This document shows, piece after piece, positions 1 to 6,573 of a DNA stretch of 8,957 bases. Each line of letters begins with the position of its first letter. The stretch's first letter is position 1. Under the pieces are notes generated by a model. That model was not told the DNA's origin. It did not search any database and was given only the letters and a program-made list of their open reading frames with translations. The stretch spans positions 1 through 8,957 of the forward strand of contig WFQZ01000003.1 of NCBI GenBank assembly GCA_015486785.1. The letters run 5' to 3'. The stretch comes from Thermoflexales bacterium (GTDB lineage: Bacteria > Chloroflexota > Anaerolineae > B4-G1 > SLSP01). A program made the translations under genes and the position numbers.

Positions 1-765
1 CACGTTGGCGTCGCGGTTTTCGGCGTTGACCGAGCGGAATTCGCGGATGGTATCCCGCTCGCGCCCGAAGGCCTGCACCTCGCGCACGCCGGAGATGTTT
101 TCCTCAAGTTCGGTGCTCACTTTGCCCAGCTTCTCCCGTGTGGCCCGCGAGGCGACCCGCACCCGCTTGGAGAAGAACTTGGTGCTGAGCAACATCAGCG
201 GCAGCACACCCATGCTGATCAACGCCAGTTGCCAGTTGAGCAGCAGCATCGCAATGAGCACGCCGATCAGGAACAGGATGTTGCCGATGAGCCGCACCAA
301 ACCGGCGTTGAGCGTGCGGTTGATCGCCTGCGTGTCGTTGGTCAGGCGTGACATCAAATCCCCGGCCTCGTGCCGGTCGAAGAAGCTCACCGAGAGGCGT
401 TGGAAGTGGCGGAAGAGATCGTCGCGCATGGTGTAGAGCACCTTTTGCCCCACCAGCACCGTGATGTACGTCTGCGCGGTGTTCGTCAGCCAACTGAGGA
501 TGTAGACGCCGAGCAGTTCCAGCATGATGCGGTTCAGGCCGGGCAAATCGTTCTTGGTGATGTAGCGATCAACGGCCATGCCGGTGAGGTACGGCCCGGC
601 GATCCGCGCCAGCGATCCCAGCACCACCATCGACCCGGCCACCAGCAGGATCGCCCAGTAGGGCTTGAGGTACTCCAGCAATCTGCGCAGCGTCTCGCCG
701 ACATCCGTCGGCTTGTCGGTCGCTCCGGCGTGAATTCCTCCGTGCATCCCTCGTCCGATCATCAT
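1..765 (-). CDS. ABC exporter subunit, membrane domain (second half of a heterodimer; partial at window edge)
   Basis: This is the first 255 residues of a half-size ABC exporter (transmembrane domain fused to an ATPase domain), cut by the left edge of the window before the ATPase domain. Hydrophobic segments lie at about residues 38-62, 80-100, 157-176 and 178-194. Coupling-helix signatures are visible at 127-144 (SFFDRHEAGDLMSRLTND) and 220-233 (LEENISGVREVQAF). The start is ATG at 765, which overlaps the stop of the upstream subunit as ATGA and sits 7 bp after a strong AAGGAGG; a second ATG follows immediately, at too long a spacing. The N-terminus is about 20 residues longer than the partner's, as in TM288/YheH-type subunits. 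The upstream partner has a degenerate ATPase site, so this subunit should carry the canonical Glu and His needed for hydrolysis, which cannot be seen here. Exported substrate unknown; lipophilic drugs are typical for the family. Confidence 0.93.
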   Translation of the reverse strand, partial: MMIGRGMHGGIHAGATDKPTDVGETLRRLLEYLKPYWAILLVAGSMVVLGSLARIAGPYLTGMAVDRYITKNDLPGLNRIMLELLGVYILSWLTNTAQTYITVLVGQKVLYTMRDDLFRHFQRLSVSFFDRHEAGDLMSRLTNDTQAINRTLNAGLVRLIGNILFLIGVLIAMLLLNWQLALISMGVLPLMLLSTKFFSKRVRVASRATREKLGKVSTELEENISGVREVQAFGRERDTIREFRSVNAENRDANV

Positions 766-2546
766 CGCGCCACCTCCTTGACCTGGGTCACGTCGTCGCG
801 GAAGAGCGTCGTGTGGCCCTCCACGTCCTCCTCTAACTGAGTGTAGTACAATTCCGCGTAAAGCGGGCTGTCTTCCAAGAGTTGTTGATGCGTGCCCAGG
901 GCGGAAATCTCCCCCCGATCCACCACCAGGATGAGATCCGCGTCGCGCACGGTGGAAACACGCTGCGCGATGATGAAGCTGGTGCGTCCGTGCATCAGTC
1001 GGTTGAGGGCTTGGCGTAAGAGTTGCTCCGTCTGGAAGTCTACGCTGCTGGTGGCATCGTCCAGGATCAGAATGCGCGGGTCAATGAGCAGGGCGCGGGC
1101 AATGGCGATGCGCTGCTTCTGCCCGCCAGAAAGAGTCACGCCGCGCTCGCCCACGTGTGTTTCGTACTGGTCGGGGAAGCTCATGATGAACTCGTGCGCT
1201 TGGGCCGCCTTGGCCGCCGCGACGATCTCCTCCATCGTGGCTTGCGGCTTGCCGAAGGCGATGTTTTCACGGATGGAGCCAACGAAAAGCCGCGTTTCTT
1301 GCAGCACGATGCCCACTTGGCGGCGCAGGGATTCCAAACGCAGGTCGCGCACGTCGTGCCCGTCCACCAGCACCCGCCCTTTGGTCACGTCGTAGAAGCG
1401 CGGAATCAAGTTGGTGATGGTGGACTTCCCGGAGCCGGTCAGCCCCAGCAAGGCCACCTTCTGCCCTGGAGCGGCGGAAAACGTCACATCCTTCAGAATC
1501 CAGGGTTGATTTTCAAAGTAGCGGAACCACACGTGCTCAAAACTCACCGCGCCTTCCAACTGCACCTCCAGCGCGTCCGGTTTCTCCGTGACCGCCAAGG
1601 GCGTATCAAGAATTTCGAAGATGCGTCCGGCTCCGGCGGAGGCTTGGGCGATGCTCACCATCATCCCGCTGAGCATAAACACCGGGAAGATCGCCATCAA
1701 GATATAGTTGCTCAGCGCGACCAACTCCCCCAACGTCAACTGCTGGTTGATCACCTGGATACCGCCCACCCAGGTGACGCCCAACGTGGAAAAGTTGGCG
1801 ATCAGGAAGATCAGCGGCATCGCGCCGGCGAGGAGTCGCCCCACCTGCACTTGGATGTCCATCACGGCGCGGTTGCGCTCGGCGAAGCGGGCGGTCTCAT
1901 AATCGCGCCGCACGAACGCCCGCACCACGCGCACCCCGGCCAGGTTCTCCTGCAAGGCGATGTTGAGCTTCTCCAGCTTCTGCTGCCCTTTGATGAACAA
2001 GGGCTTGGCCGTGCGGAAAAACCACCCGAACAGCCCAATCGCCACGGGCAGCAGCACCGCCAGGATCAAGGCGGTCTGCGTGCTGGCGTGGATGATCAGG
2101 ATCACGCTCCCCAGCAGCATCCCCAACGCGCTCAAGGTCTGCAATACCGCCGTGCCCAGGAACGATTGCAGCAAATCCACGTCGCTGGTCACGCGGGTGA
2201 GCAGTTGCCCGGTTTGTGCCCGGTCGTGGTAGCTGAAGGAGAGGCGGTGGATTTTCTCGTAGAGCAAGTTGCGGGTATCGTAAGCCACGCCCTGGGACAC
2301 TTGCGCGCTCAAAGCCCCTTGCTCAAAGGAAAACAAAGCTCGCAGCAAGGCCACGGCGACCACGGCTAACGAGAGCCACAAAATCCGCCGCGTGTCGCCG
2401 GTGGCGATGCCCTGATCAATGACCTTGCGGCTGAGGGCCGGCGTCACCAAGTTGAGCGCGGTAGCCAATCCCATCGCCAGCAAGGCGATCAGCGATTTCC
2501 AGATGTACGGTTTTAGAAAGCGAAATGTGCGCAGTAAAACTTTCAA
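762..2546 (-). CDS. ABC exporter subunit with degenerate catalytic site (TM287/BmrC-like half of a heterodimer)
   Basis: This 594-residue half-transporter has a six-helix exporter domain (about residues 1-310) and an ATPase domain (about 330-575). Visible motifs are the A-loop Tyr343, Walker A GLTGSGKST at 368-376, Q-loop Gln416, x-loop VGERG at 465-469, signature LSGGQ at 472-476, Walker B ILILD ending at D496, and D-loop SSVD at 500-503. Two key residues are changed: Asp497 stands where the catalytic Glu belongs, and Gln528 (IIAQRVST) replaces the switch-loop His. In known heterodimeric exporters (TM287/288, BmrCD, LmrCD) this combination marks the subunit whose ATP site is non-hydrolytic. 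The start is TTG at 2546 with GGAGG 5 to 6 bp upstream; no in-frame ATG upstream is usable because of a stop. The gene lies 31 bp after the TetR gene and overlaps the next subunit by 4 bp, so the three probably form one operon. Multidrug efflux is the likely role, by family inference only. Confidence 0.95.
   Translation of the reverse strand: MKVLLRTFRFLKPYIWKSLIALLAMGLATALNLVTPALSRKVIDQGIATGDTRRILWLSLAVVAVALLRALFSFEQGALSAQVSQGVAYDTRNLLYEKIHRLSFSYHDRAQTGQLLTRVTSDVDLLQSFLGTAVLQTLSALGMLLGSVILIIHASTQTALILAVLLPVAIGLFGWFFRTAKPLFIKGQQKLEKLNIALQENLAGVRVVRAFVRRDYETARFAERNRAVMDIQVQVGRLLAGAMPLIFLIANFSTLGVTWVGGIQVINQQLTLGELVALSNYILMAIFPVFMLSGMMVSIAQASAGAGRIFEILDTPLAVTEKPDALEVQLEGAVSFEHVWFRYFENQPWILKDVTFSAAPGQKVALLGLTGSGKSTITNLIPRFYDVTKGRVLVDGHDVRDLRLESLRRQVGIVLQETRLFVGSIRENIAFGKPQATMEEIVAAAKAAQAHEFIMSFPDQYETHVGERGVTLSGGQKQRIAIARALLIDPRILILDDATSSVDFQTEQLLRQALNRLMHGRTSFIIAQRVSTVRDADLILVVDRGEISALGTHQQLLEDSPLYAELYYTQLEEDVEGHTTLFRDDVTQVKEVAR
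773..779 (-). promoter_or_regulatory. Ribosome binding site of the second ABC subunit, inside the first
   Basis: On the minus strand AAGGAGG lies 7 bp before the ATG at 765 and is embedded in the last codons of the upstream subunit. It fixes the start at 765 and, with the ATGA overlap, supports translational coupling of the two halves of the transporter. Confidence 0.8.
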
Positions 2547-2577
2547 GTCAACCTCCGTTTTTAGTTATGCGTGCCGC

Positions 2578-3207
2578 TCAGGCCGCCTCCCCCGCCGATG
2601 ATTCGCGGGGCAGCAGGCCGTAAAACAGCAGGTCCATCATCGTATGCAGACGGCGGCCTATTTCCTCGGCGGACAAATCCTCGCCCGCGCTGAGCATGTA
2701 CAGGCGGAAGAAGTATCCGGTGATCAAAAAGCCCACCGTCTCGGCGTCCGCGTCGCCCCGCAAGGTGCCCTGCTGCTGCCCCTCGCGGATCAGCCCGGCG
2801 ATGGCCTGGGCCGGCGTGGGCAGATGCGCCCCGTGCTTGGCGGCGTGAAGCCGGGTCACCGAGTGGGCGAACATCCGCCGCGCGAAGAGCCGATAGGGTT
2901 GCAGTTCTCGCCACATCGTGCGCAGCAACAATTCAATGCGCTCCATCGTGGACAGCCCGGCACCGGGCGGGGAAAGCAGCAGGTTTGACATGCGCGAAGC
3001 GAGGATCGCCTCCGGCAGGTCGTTTTTGCTCCTGAAGTAGTTGAAGAACGTGCCTTTGGCCACGTCCGCTTGGGTGGCGATTTCCTCCACGGTGGTGGCA
3101 TCAAAGCCTTGCCGTCGGAAAAGCTCGTCCGCAGCCTCCAGCAGTTGACGATGGGTGCGGTCCTTTTGGCGTTCTCGTCGGGAACGTTTCGCAGGTGTTT
3201 GGTTCAT
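2578..3207 (-). CDS. TetR/AcrR-family transcriptional repressor
   Basis: This 209-residue protein has a basic N-terminus (AKRSRRERQKDRT) followed by a classical TetR DNA-binding domain at about residues 18-64. Its helix-turn-helix reads TTVEEIATQADVAKGTFFNYF, and KNDL follows at the end of the domain. The C-terminal part (about 75-209) is an all-helical ligand-binding and dimerisation domain with no sequence clue to the ligand. The start is taken as ATG 3207, preceded by GGAG at about 7 bp. An in-frame ATG at 3240 is unlikely because it overlaps the -10 box of the gene's own promoter and has no Shine-Dalgarno sequence. The two ABC exporter genes follow after 31 bp, so it is probably their local repressor, released by a compound the pump exports. 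Tandem palindromes over its promoter suggest that it regulates itself as well. The family is certain; the regulatory target is inferred from position. Confidence 0.93.
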   Translation of the reverse strand: MNQTPAKRSRRERQKDRTHRQLLEAADELFRRQGFDATTVEEIATQADVAKGTFFNYFRSKNDLPEAILASRMSNLLLSPPGAGLSTMERIELLLRTMWRELQPYRLFARRMFAHSVTRLHAAKHGAHLPTPAQAIAGLIREGQQQGTLRGDADAETVGFLITGYFFRLYMLSAGEDLSAEEIGRRLHTMMDLLFYGLLPRESSAGEAA

Positions 3208-3211
3208 ATTC

Positions 3212-3239
3212 TGACTCCGGTCATATTTGACTGGGGTCA
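3212..3239. promoter_or_regulatory. Putative TetR operator: two tandem palindromes
   Basis: Two 12-bp near-identical palindromes, TGACTCCGGTCA (3212-3223) and TGACTGGGGTCA (3228-3239), are separated by TATT. Each has TGAC-N4-GTCA symmetry, and the whole 28-bp unit is symmetrical in its TGAC/GTCA boxes. It covers the predicted transcription start and touches the -10 box of the repressor gene, where a bound TetR protein would block initiation. The length resembles the 28-bp operator on which two QacR dimers bind, although the sequence is different. The palindromes are directly visible; their use as an operator is inferred. Confidence 0.6.
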
Positions 3240-3266
3240 TTGTAACACGAGGGGGCTATCCGGCAA
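3239..3266 (-). promoter_or_regulatory. Promoter of the TetR-ABC exporter operon
   Basis: On the minus strand an extended -10 box (TGT then TACAAT, 3247-3239) lies 16 bp after a -35-like TTGCCG (3266-3261). Transcription would begin near 3232, leaving a leader of about 25 nt before the ATG at 3207. The -35 lies inside the outer arm of the hairpin at the end of mutS, and the start point lies inside the tandem palindromes. Confidence 0.55.
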
Positions 3267-3302
3267 GCAACTGCGCGGCTGAGGCTAAGAGCGCAGTTGC
3301 TT
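3265..3302 (-). terminator. Hairpin spanning the mutS stop codon (probable transcription terminator)
   Basis: A perfect 12-bp inverted repeat (AAGCAACTGCGC at 3265-3276 and GCGCAGTTGCTT at 3291-3302) encloses a 14-nt loop that contains the mutS stop codon (3287-3285). A further GGC/GCC pairing extends the stem past a 2-nt bulge. No U-tract follows, so it may be an imperfect terminator or an mRNA 3'-end stabiliser rather than a classical intrinsic terminator. Confidence 0.5.
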
Positions 3303-5876
3303 CTGCCATTCGTAGAGCGTGGTCAAGGCGTCCAGCGGCGTGAGGCTGTTGATGTCCAAACGGCGCAAGGCCTCCAGGATCGGGGATTCGGTGGCGATGA
3401 GCAACGGCTGGTAGGATTGAGACTCCCGTCCCTCGGCGAAGAACTCGCCGTTTTCCAGTAGCACGAGCAACTCCTCGGCGCGGTGGATGACCGGCGCGGG
3501 GATTCCGGCCAGGCGGGCCACGTGGATGCCGTAGGAGCGATCCGCCCCGCCGGGGATGACTTTGTGCAGGAAGACCACCTCGTGCCCTTCCTCAAGCACC
3601 TCCAAGTTGAAGTTGCGCACGTGCGGCAGCCGCTCCGCCATAGCGATCAATTCGTGGTAGTGCGTGGCGAACAAGGTGCGGGCGCGTCGCCGGGGGTGAT
3701 TGTGCAAGTACTCCACGATGGCCCAGGCGATAGCCATACCGTCGTAAGTGCTGGTGCCGCGCCCCACCTCGTCCAGGATCACCAGGCTGCGGGGCGTGGC
3801 GTGATTGAGGATGTTGGCCGTTTCCACCATCTCCACCATAAAGGTGGATTGTCCGGCGGCCAGTTCGTCCGACGCGCCGATGCGGGTGAAGATGCGATCC
3901 ACCACGCCGATCACGGCCTCATCCGCCGGAACGAAGCTCCCGATTTGCGCCAGCAGCACAATCAGCGCGGTTTGGCGGAGGAAAACGGACTTCCCGGCCA
4001 TATTCGGCCCGGTGATGATGTGGATTTGACTCTCGGCGTCCATCGTCAAGTCGTTGGGGGTGAACGGATCGGCCATCGTCGCTTCCACCACCGGATGCCG
4101 CCCGGCGACGATGTGCAGTTGCGGCGACGCCACCAGCCGGGGGCGGACGTAGTTATGGCGCACCGCGATCTCGGCCAACGTGGCGGCCACATCCATCCGC
4201 GCCAGCGCGTCAGCCGTGCGCAGCAGCCGCGTCGCTTGCGCGGCCACTTGAGCGCACAGCTCGCGGAATAAGCGCGACTCCAGCTCGGCGATGCGCTCTT
4301 CGGCGTTGAGCACCAAGCTCTCGTACTCCTTCAGCTCCGGGGTGATGTAGCGTTCGGAGTTGACCAGCGTCTGTTTGCGGATGTAGTCCGCCGGAACGAG
4401 GGCCGCGTTGGCCTTGGTCACTTCCAAGTAGTAGCCGAAGACCTTGTTGAAGCCCACCTTGAGGTTCTTGATGCCGGTGCGCCGCCGCTCCGTGGCTTGC
4501 AGCCGCGCGATCCAATCGCGGGCGTCCTGGCTGGAGGCGATGATGTGATCAAGTTCCTCGGAGAAGCCGGGGCGGATCAATCGCCCGTTGCCGAGTTGCG
4601 CGGGCGGCTCATCCACCAGCGCGGCGGCGATCAGCGCGGCAGTTTCCGGCAGCGGAGCGAGGTCGGCCAGCAGCGCGGCGAACGCGGGCACGTCCTGCAA
4701 TTGCTCCCGCAGCGGTTGGACTTGCCCCAAGGTGACGCGGATGCCGCTCAAGTCGCGTGGGGAGGCTCGCCCGGAAAGCACGCGGTTCGTCATTCGCTCC
4801 AGGTCGGGCACCTGCTTCAGCAGCTCGCGGATGGTGGCCCGCCGCACGCCGTCATCGACCAAGGCCGCTACCTGATCCAGCCGCGCGTCCAGCAAGGGGA
4901 TATCCAACAGCGGCTGCGCCAAGCGAGTGAGCAGTAACCGTCCGCCCATCGCCGTGAGCGTGAGGTCCAAGACGCCCAGCAGCGAGCCGCGCTTTTCACG
5001 GCGCAGCGTTTCGGTGATCTCCAGATTGCGCCAGGTGGCGGCGTCCAGGGACATCAGGGATTCGGTGGCGTAAGTGTGCAGGCCGGTGATCTGTGGCAAC
5101 AGCCCTTGTTGGGTCTCTTGCAGATACGCCAGCGTGGCCCCGGCGGCCCGGATCGCCAGCGGCTTGCCCTCGCAGCCGAACCCTTGCAGCGTGCGCACCC
5201 CGAAATGTTCGTGCAGCAACTGCCGGGCGACCGCTTCCTTGAAGAAATGCTCGCGCCACGGCGTGAAGTGCGCCGTCACCTGCCCCACCAAAGCCGCTTC
5301 GGGACGCTCCGCCTGGGGCGAGGTCTGCTCCTTCCACGTGCCGGGATCGGGGTACAGCACCTCGCGGGGCTGCAAGCGAGTCAATTCCTGACGCACGGCG
5401 TTCAGGATGTCATCATCGGCGAGCTGGGTAGTGGCGAACGTGCCGGTGGAAATCTCGGCGTAGGCGATACCGGCGCGTTTACCGGCGATCACCACGGCGG
5501 CCAGGTAATTGGGACGTTTCTCCTCCAGCAAAGCCGGTTCGGTGAGCGTGCCGGGCGTCACCACGCGCGTGATGCGTCGCTCCATCGGGCCGCGCCCGGT
5601 CGGCTCGCCCACCTGCTCGGCGATGGCGACGCGATAGCCTTTGTCAATCAGCCGCGCGATGTAGTTCTCCACCGCGTGATGCGGCACGCCGGCCATCGGA
5701 ATCCGCTGCCCACGGGAAACGGGACGCGAAGTCAACACAATGTCCAGCTCCCGCGCCACCAACTCCGCATCGGCATCGAACGTTTCGTAAAAGTCGCCCA
5801 GCCGGAAGAACAACAGCGTATCCGGGTAACGGGACTTCAACTCCAGGTATTGCTGACGTATTGACAAAGCCATCAC
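3285..5876 (-). CDS. mutS: DNA mismatch repair protein MutS
   Basis: This is a complete 863-residue MutS, of typical length, which recognises mismatches and small loops in newly replicated DNA and recruits MutL. The mismatch-reading Phe-X-Glu is at 29-31 (GDFYE), in the N-terminal domain (about 1-115). Connector, lever and clamp domains follow to about 570. The ATPase domain has Walker A GPNMAGKS at 623-630, signature-loop DELAAGQSTF at 670-679, Walker B LVILDE at 698-703 and ATHYHE at 737-742. The GADRSYGIHVARLAGIP helix-turn-helix is at 777-793. The C-terminal SPILEALRRLDINSLTP segment matches the MutS tetramerisation region, and a possible clamp-binding QPLLI sits at 823-827. Translation may start at GTG 5876 (GGAG 7 bp upstream) or the adjacent ATG 5873 (10 bp). 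No mutL is adjacent; the gene appears to be its own transcription unit. All catalytic residues are intact. Confidence 0.98.
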   Translation of the reverse strand: MMALSIRQQYLELKSRYPDTLLFFRLGDFYETFDADAELVARELDIVLTSRPVSRGQRIPMAGVPHHAVENYIARLIDKGYRVAIAEQVGEPTGRGPMERRITRVVTPGTLTEPALLEEKRPNYLAAVVIAGKRAGIAYAEISTGTFATTQLADDDILNAVRQELTRLQPREVLYPDPGTWKEQTSPQAERPEAALVGQVTAHFTPWREHFFKEAVARQLLHEHFGVRTLQGFGCEGKPLAIRAAGATLAYLQETQQGLLPQITGLHTYATESLMSLDAATWRNLEITETLRREKRGSLLGVLDLTLTAMGGRLLLTRLAQPLLDIPLLDARLDQVAALVDDGVRRATIRELLKQVPDLERMTNRVLSGRASPRDLSGIRVTLGQVQPLREQLQDVPAFAALLADLAPLPETAALIAAALVDEPPAQLGNGRLIRPGFSEELDHIIASSQDARDWIARLQATERRRTGIKNLKVGFNKVFGYYLEVTKANAALVPADYIRKQTLVNSERYITPELKEYESLVLNAEERIAELESRLFRELCAQVAAQATRLLRTADALARMDVAATLAEIAVRHNYVRPRLVASPQLHIVAGRHPVVEATMADPFTPNDLTMDAESQIHIITGPNMAGKSVFLRQTALIVLLAQIGSFVPADEAVIGVVDRIFTRIGASDELAAGQSTFMVEMVETANILNHATPRSLVILDEVGRGTSTYDGMAIAWAIVEYLHNHPRRRARTLFATHYHELIAMAERLPHVRNFNLEVLEEGHEVVFLHKVIPGGADRSYGIHVARLAGIPAPVIHRAEELLVLLENGEFFAEGRESQSYQPLLIATESPILEALRRLDINSLTPLDALTTLYEWQKQLRS

Positions 5877-5957
5877 CTCAACTCTCCGCTATGCACGCAT
5901 CCGGCCTGACCGTACCGGCCCGCGATCCTGCTCCAAACCGCGCGGGTACGCATTATA
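5877..5957 (-). promoter_or_regulatory. mutS promoter and GC-rich leader
   Basis: On the minus strand a perfect TATAAT lies at 5957-5952, immediately after the T-tract of the upstream gene's terminator. No good -35 is visible at 16-18 bp (ACTTCC at 17 bp). Transcription would start near 5945, giving a leader of about 69 nt. The GC-rich stretch contains CCCGCG (5919-5924) and CGCGGG (5941-5946), which could pair but may lie partly upstream of the start point. Confidence 0.4.
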
Positions 5958-5962
5958 AATGA

Positions 5963-5994
5963 AAAACGAGCGAAGGAAGTCCTTCACTCGTTTT
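5963..5994 (-). terminator. Intrinsic terminator of the SRPBCC gene
   Basis: AAAACGAG and GAAGG on one side pair with CCTTC and CTCGTTTT on the other, giving a 13-bp stem with one C/A mismatch and a 4-nt loop. On the minus strand it is followed by the run TTTTT, only 28 bp after the SRPBCC stop codon. The stem is nearly symmetrical, but no gene points toward it from the other side. Confidence 0.85.
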
Positions 5995-6021
5995 GGAAAT
6001 GCAATGATGAATTGCCGGCAC

Positions 6022-6453
6022 TTATCCTTCAACCAACTGCTTGAGCTTGCTCAACGTCACATCGGCCATGTTCTCGAAGCTCTTGGTCACCTTCCCTTCC
6101 ATCACCTTGGCCGCCCCTTTCAAGTCGGCCTCAATGCGAAAAGTCAGCTTGGTGCGCGGCCCCATAGGCATGTATTGCCATATCATCTTACCGGTTGCCA
6201 GGCCGGGGCTTTCAAACGCGCCGACCCATTCTTCACCGGGAGCTGCTCTTTCTACCGTGAGCTTGGAAGGCAACGGTAAACCGGCTACGGTCATCGTCAA
6301 CTCCACGGCGGTTCCCACCCCGCCATCGCCGGAAACCGACTTGGGAGCGGACGCGCCCTCAAACCACGTAGGCCAACTACCTGGGTCGGTGGCCTTGCTC
6401 CAGATCGTGTCTGGAGACGCTTTCACAGTGATACTTTTTTCAACAGATGCCAT
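6022..6453 (-). CDS. SRPBCC (START/Bet v1-like) domain protein
   Basis: This 143-residue single-domain protein fits the SRPBCC fold, which forms a deep hydrophobic pocket. It opens with the typical strand-helix pattern VEKSITVKASPDTIWSKATDPGSWPTWFEG (residues 4-32), continues through beta strands to about residue 110 (LTVERAAPGEEWVGAF, TKLTFRIEADLKG) and ends in a long C-terminal helix (about 113-142). No signal peptide or membrane helix is visible, so it should be cytosolic. Members include polyketide cyclases, lipid-transfer proteins and CoxG-like proteins; the ligand cannot be told from the sequence. The start is ATG 6453, because AAGGAGG lies 5 bp upstream; the ATG just before it, at 6456, would be only 2 bp from that site, and an upstream in-frame TTG overlaps it. 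The gene has its own TATAAT promoter and terminator and looks monocistronic. Confidence 0.82.
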   Translation of the reverse strand: MASVEKSITVKASPDTIWSKATDPGSWPTWFEGASAPKSVSGDGGVGTAVELTMTVAGLPLPSKLTVERAAPGEEWVGAFESPGLATGKMIWQYMPMGPRTKLTFRIEADLKGAAKVMEGKVTKSFENMADVTLSKLKQLVEG

Positions 6454-6458
6454 CATTT

Positions 6459-6465
6459 CCTCCTT
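6459..6465 (-). promoter_or_regulatory. Ribosome binding site deciding the SRPBCC start
   Basis: AAGGAGG on the minus strand is followed by two consecutive ATG codons, at 2 and 5 bp. Only the second (6453) is at a workable distance, so it is chosen as the start. Confidence 0.7.
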
Positions 6466-6502
6466 CAATGTGATGATTGGGCAGATACATCATAGGTCAG
6501 AG

Positions 6503-6521
6503 AATTTCTTACGAAATTATA
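6503..6521 (-). promoter_or_regulatory. SRPBCC gene promoter (-10) with overlapping dyad
   Basis: A perfect TATAAT lies at 6521-6516 on the minus strand within an AT-rich island; a matching -35 is not clear (TTGCTT at 6542-6537 has only 15 bp spacing). AATTTC (6503-6508) and GAAATT (6513-6518) form a perfect 6-bp inverted repeat overlapping the -10, and TCAGA/TCTGA (6497-6501 and 6527-6531) flank it as an outer pair. These could be an operator for an unidentified regulator. Confidence 0.45.
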
Positions 6522-6573
6522 TCGTTTCTGAGAAAAAAGCAATAGCGGGGAACGCGAATACTTCGGCGGAGTC

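Noticed and set aside
1023..2369. A 448-residue open frame on the plus strand
   Set aside because: It lies wholly antisense to the ABC exporter gene. Its protein is rich in His, Gln, Arg and Gly with no domain, as expected for a shadow frame in GC-rich DNA.
3238..3240. Upstream in-frame ATG as start of the TetR protein
   Set aside because: It lies in the -10 box of the predicted promoter, upstream of the transcription start, and has no Shine-Dalgarno sequence. ATG 3207 has one.
3483..4271. Plus-strand open frames of about 260 residues inside mutS (also 5076-5864)
   Set aside because: The opposite strand encodes a fully conserved MutS. These frames have low-complexity His/Gln/Arg composition and no supporting signals.
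6532..6570. Possible terminator after the small membrane protein gene (minus-strand run of six T)
   Set aside because: The only nearby stem is CGAA-TAC-TTCG (4 bp) and it is not adjacent to the T-run, so no convincing hairpin supports it.
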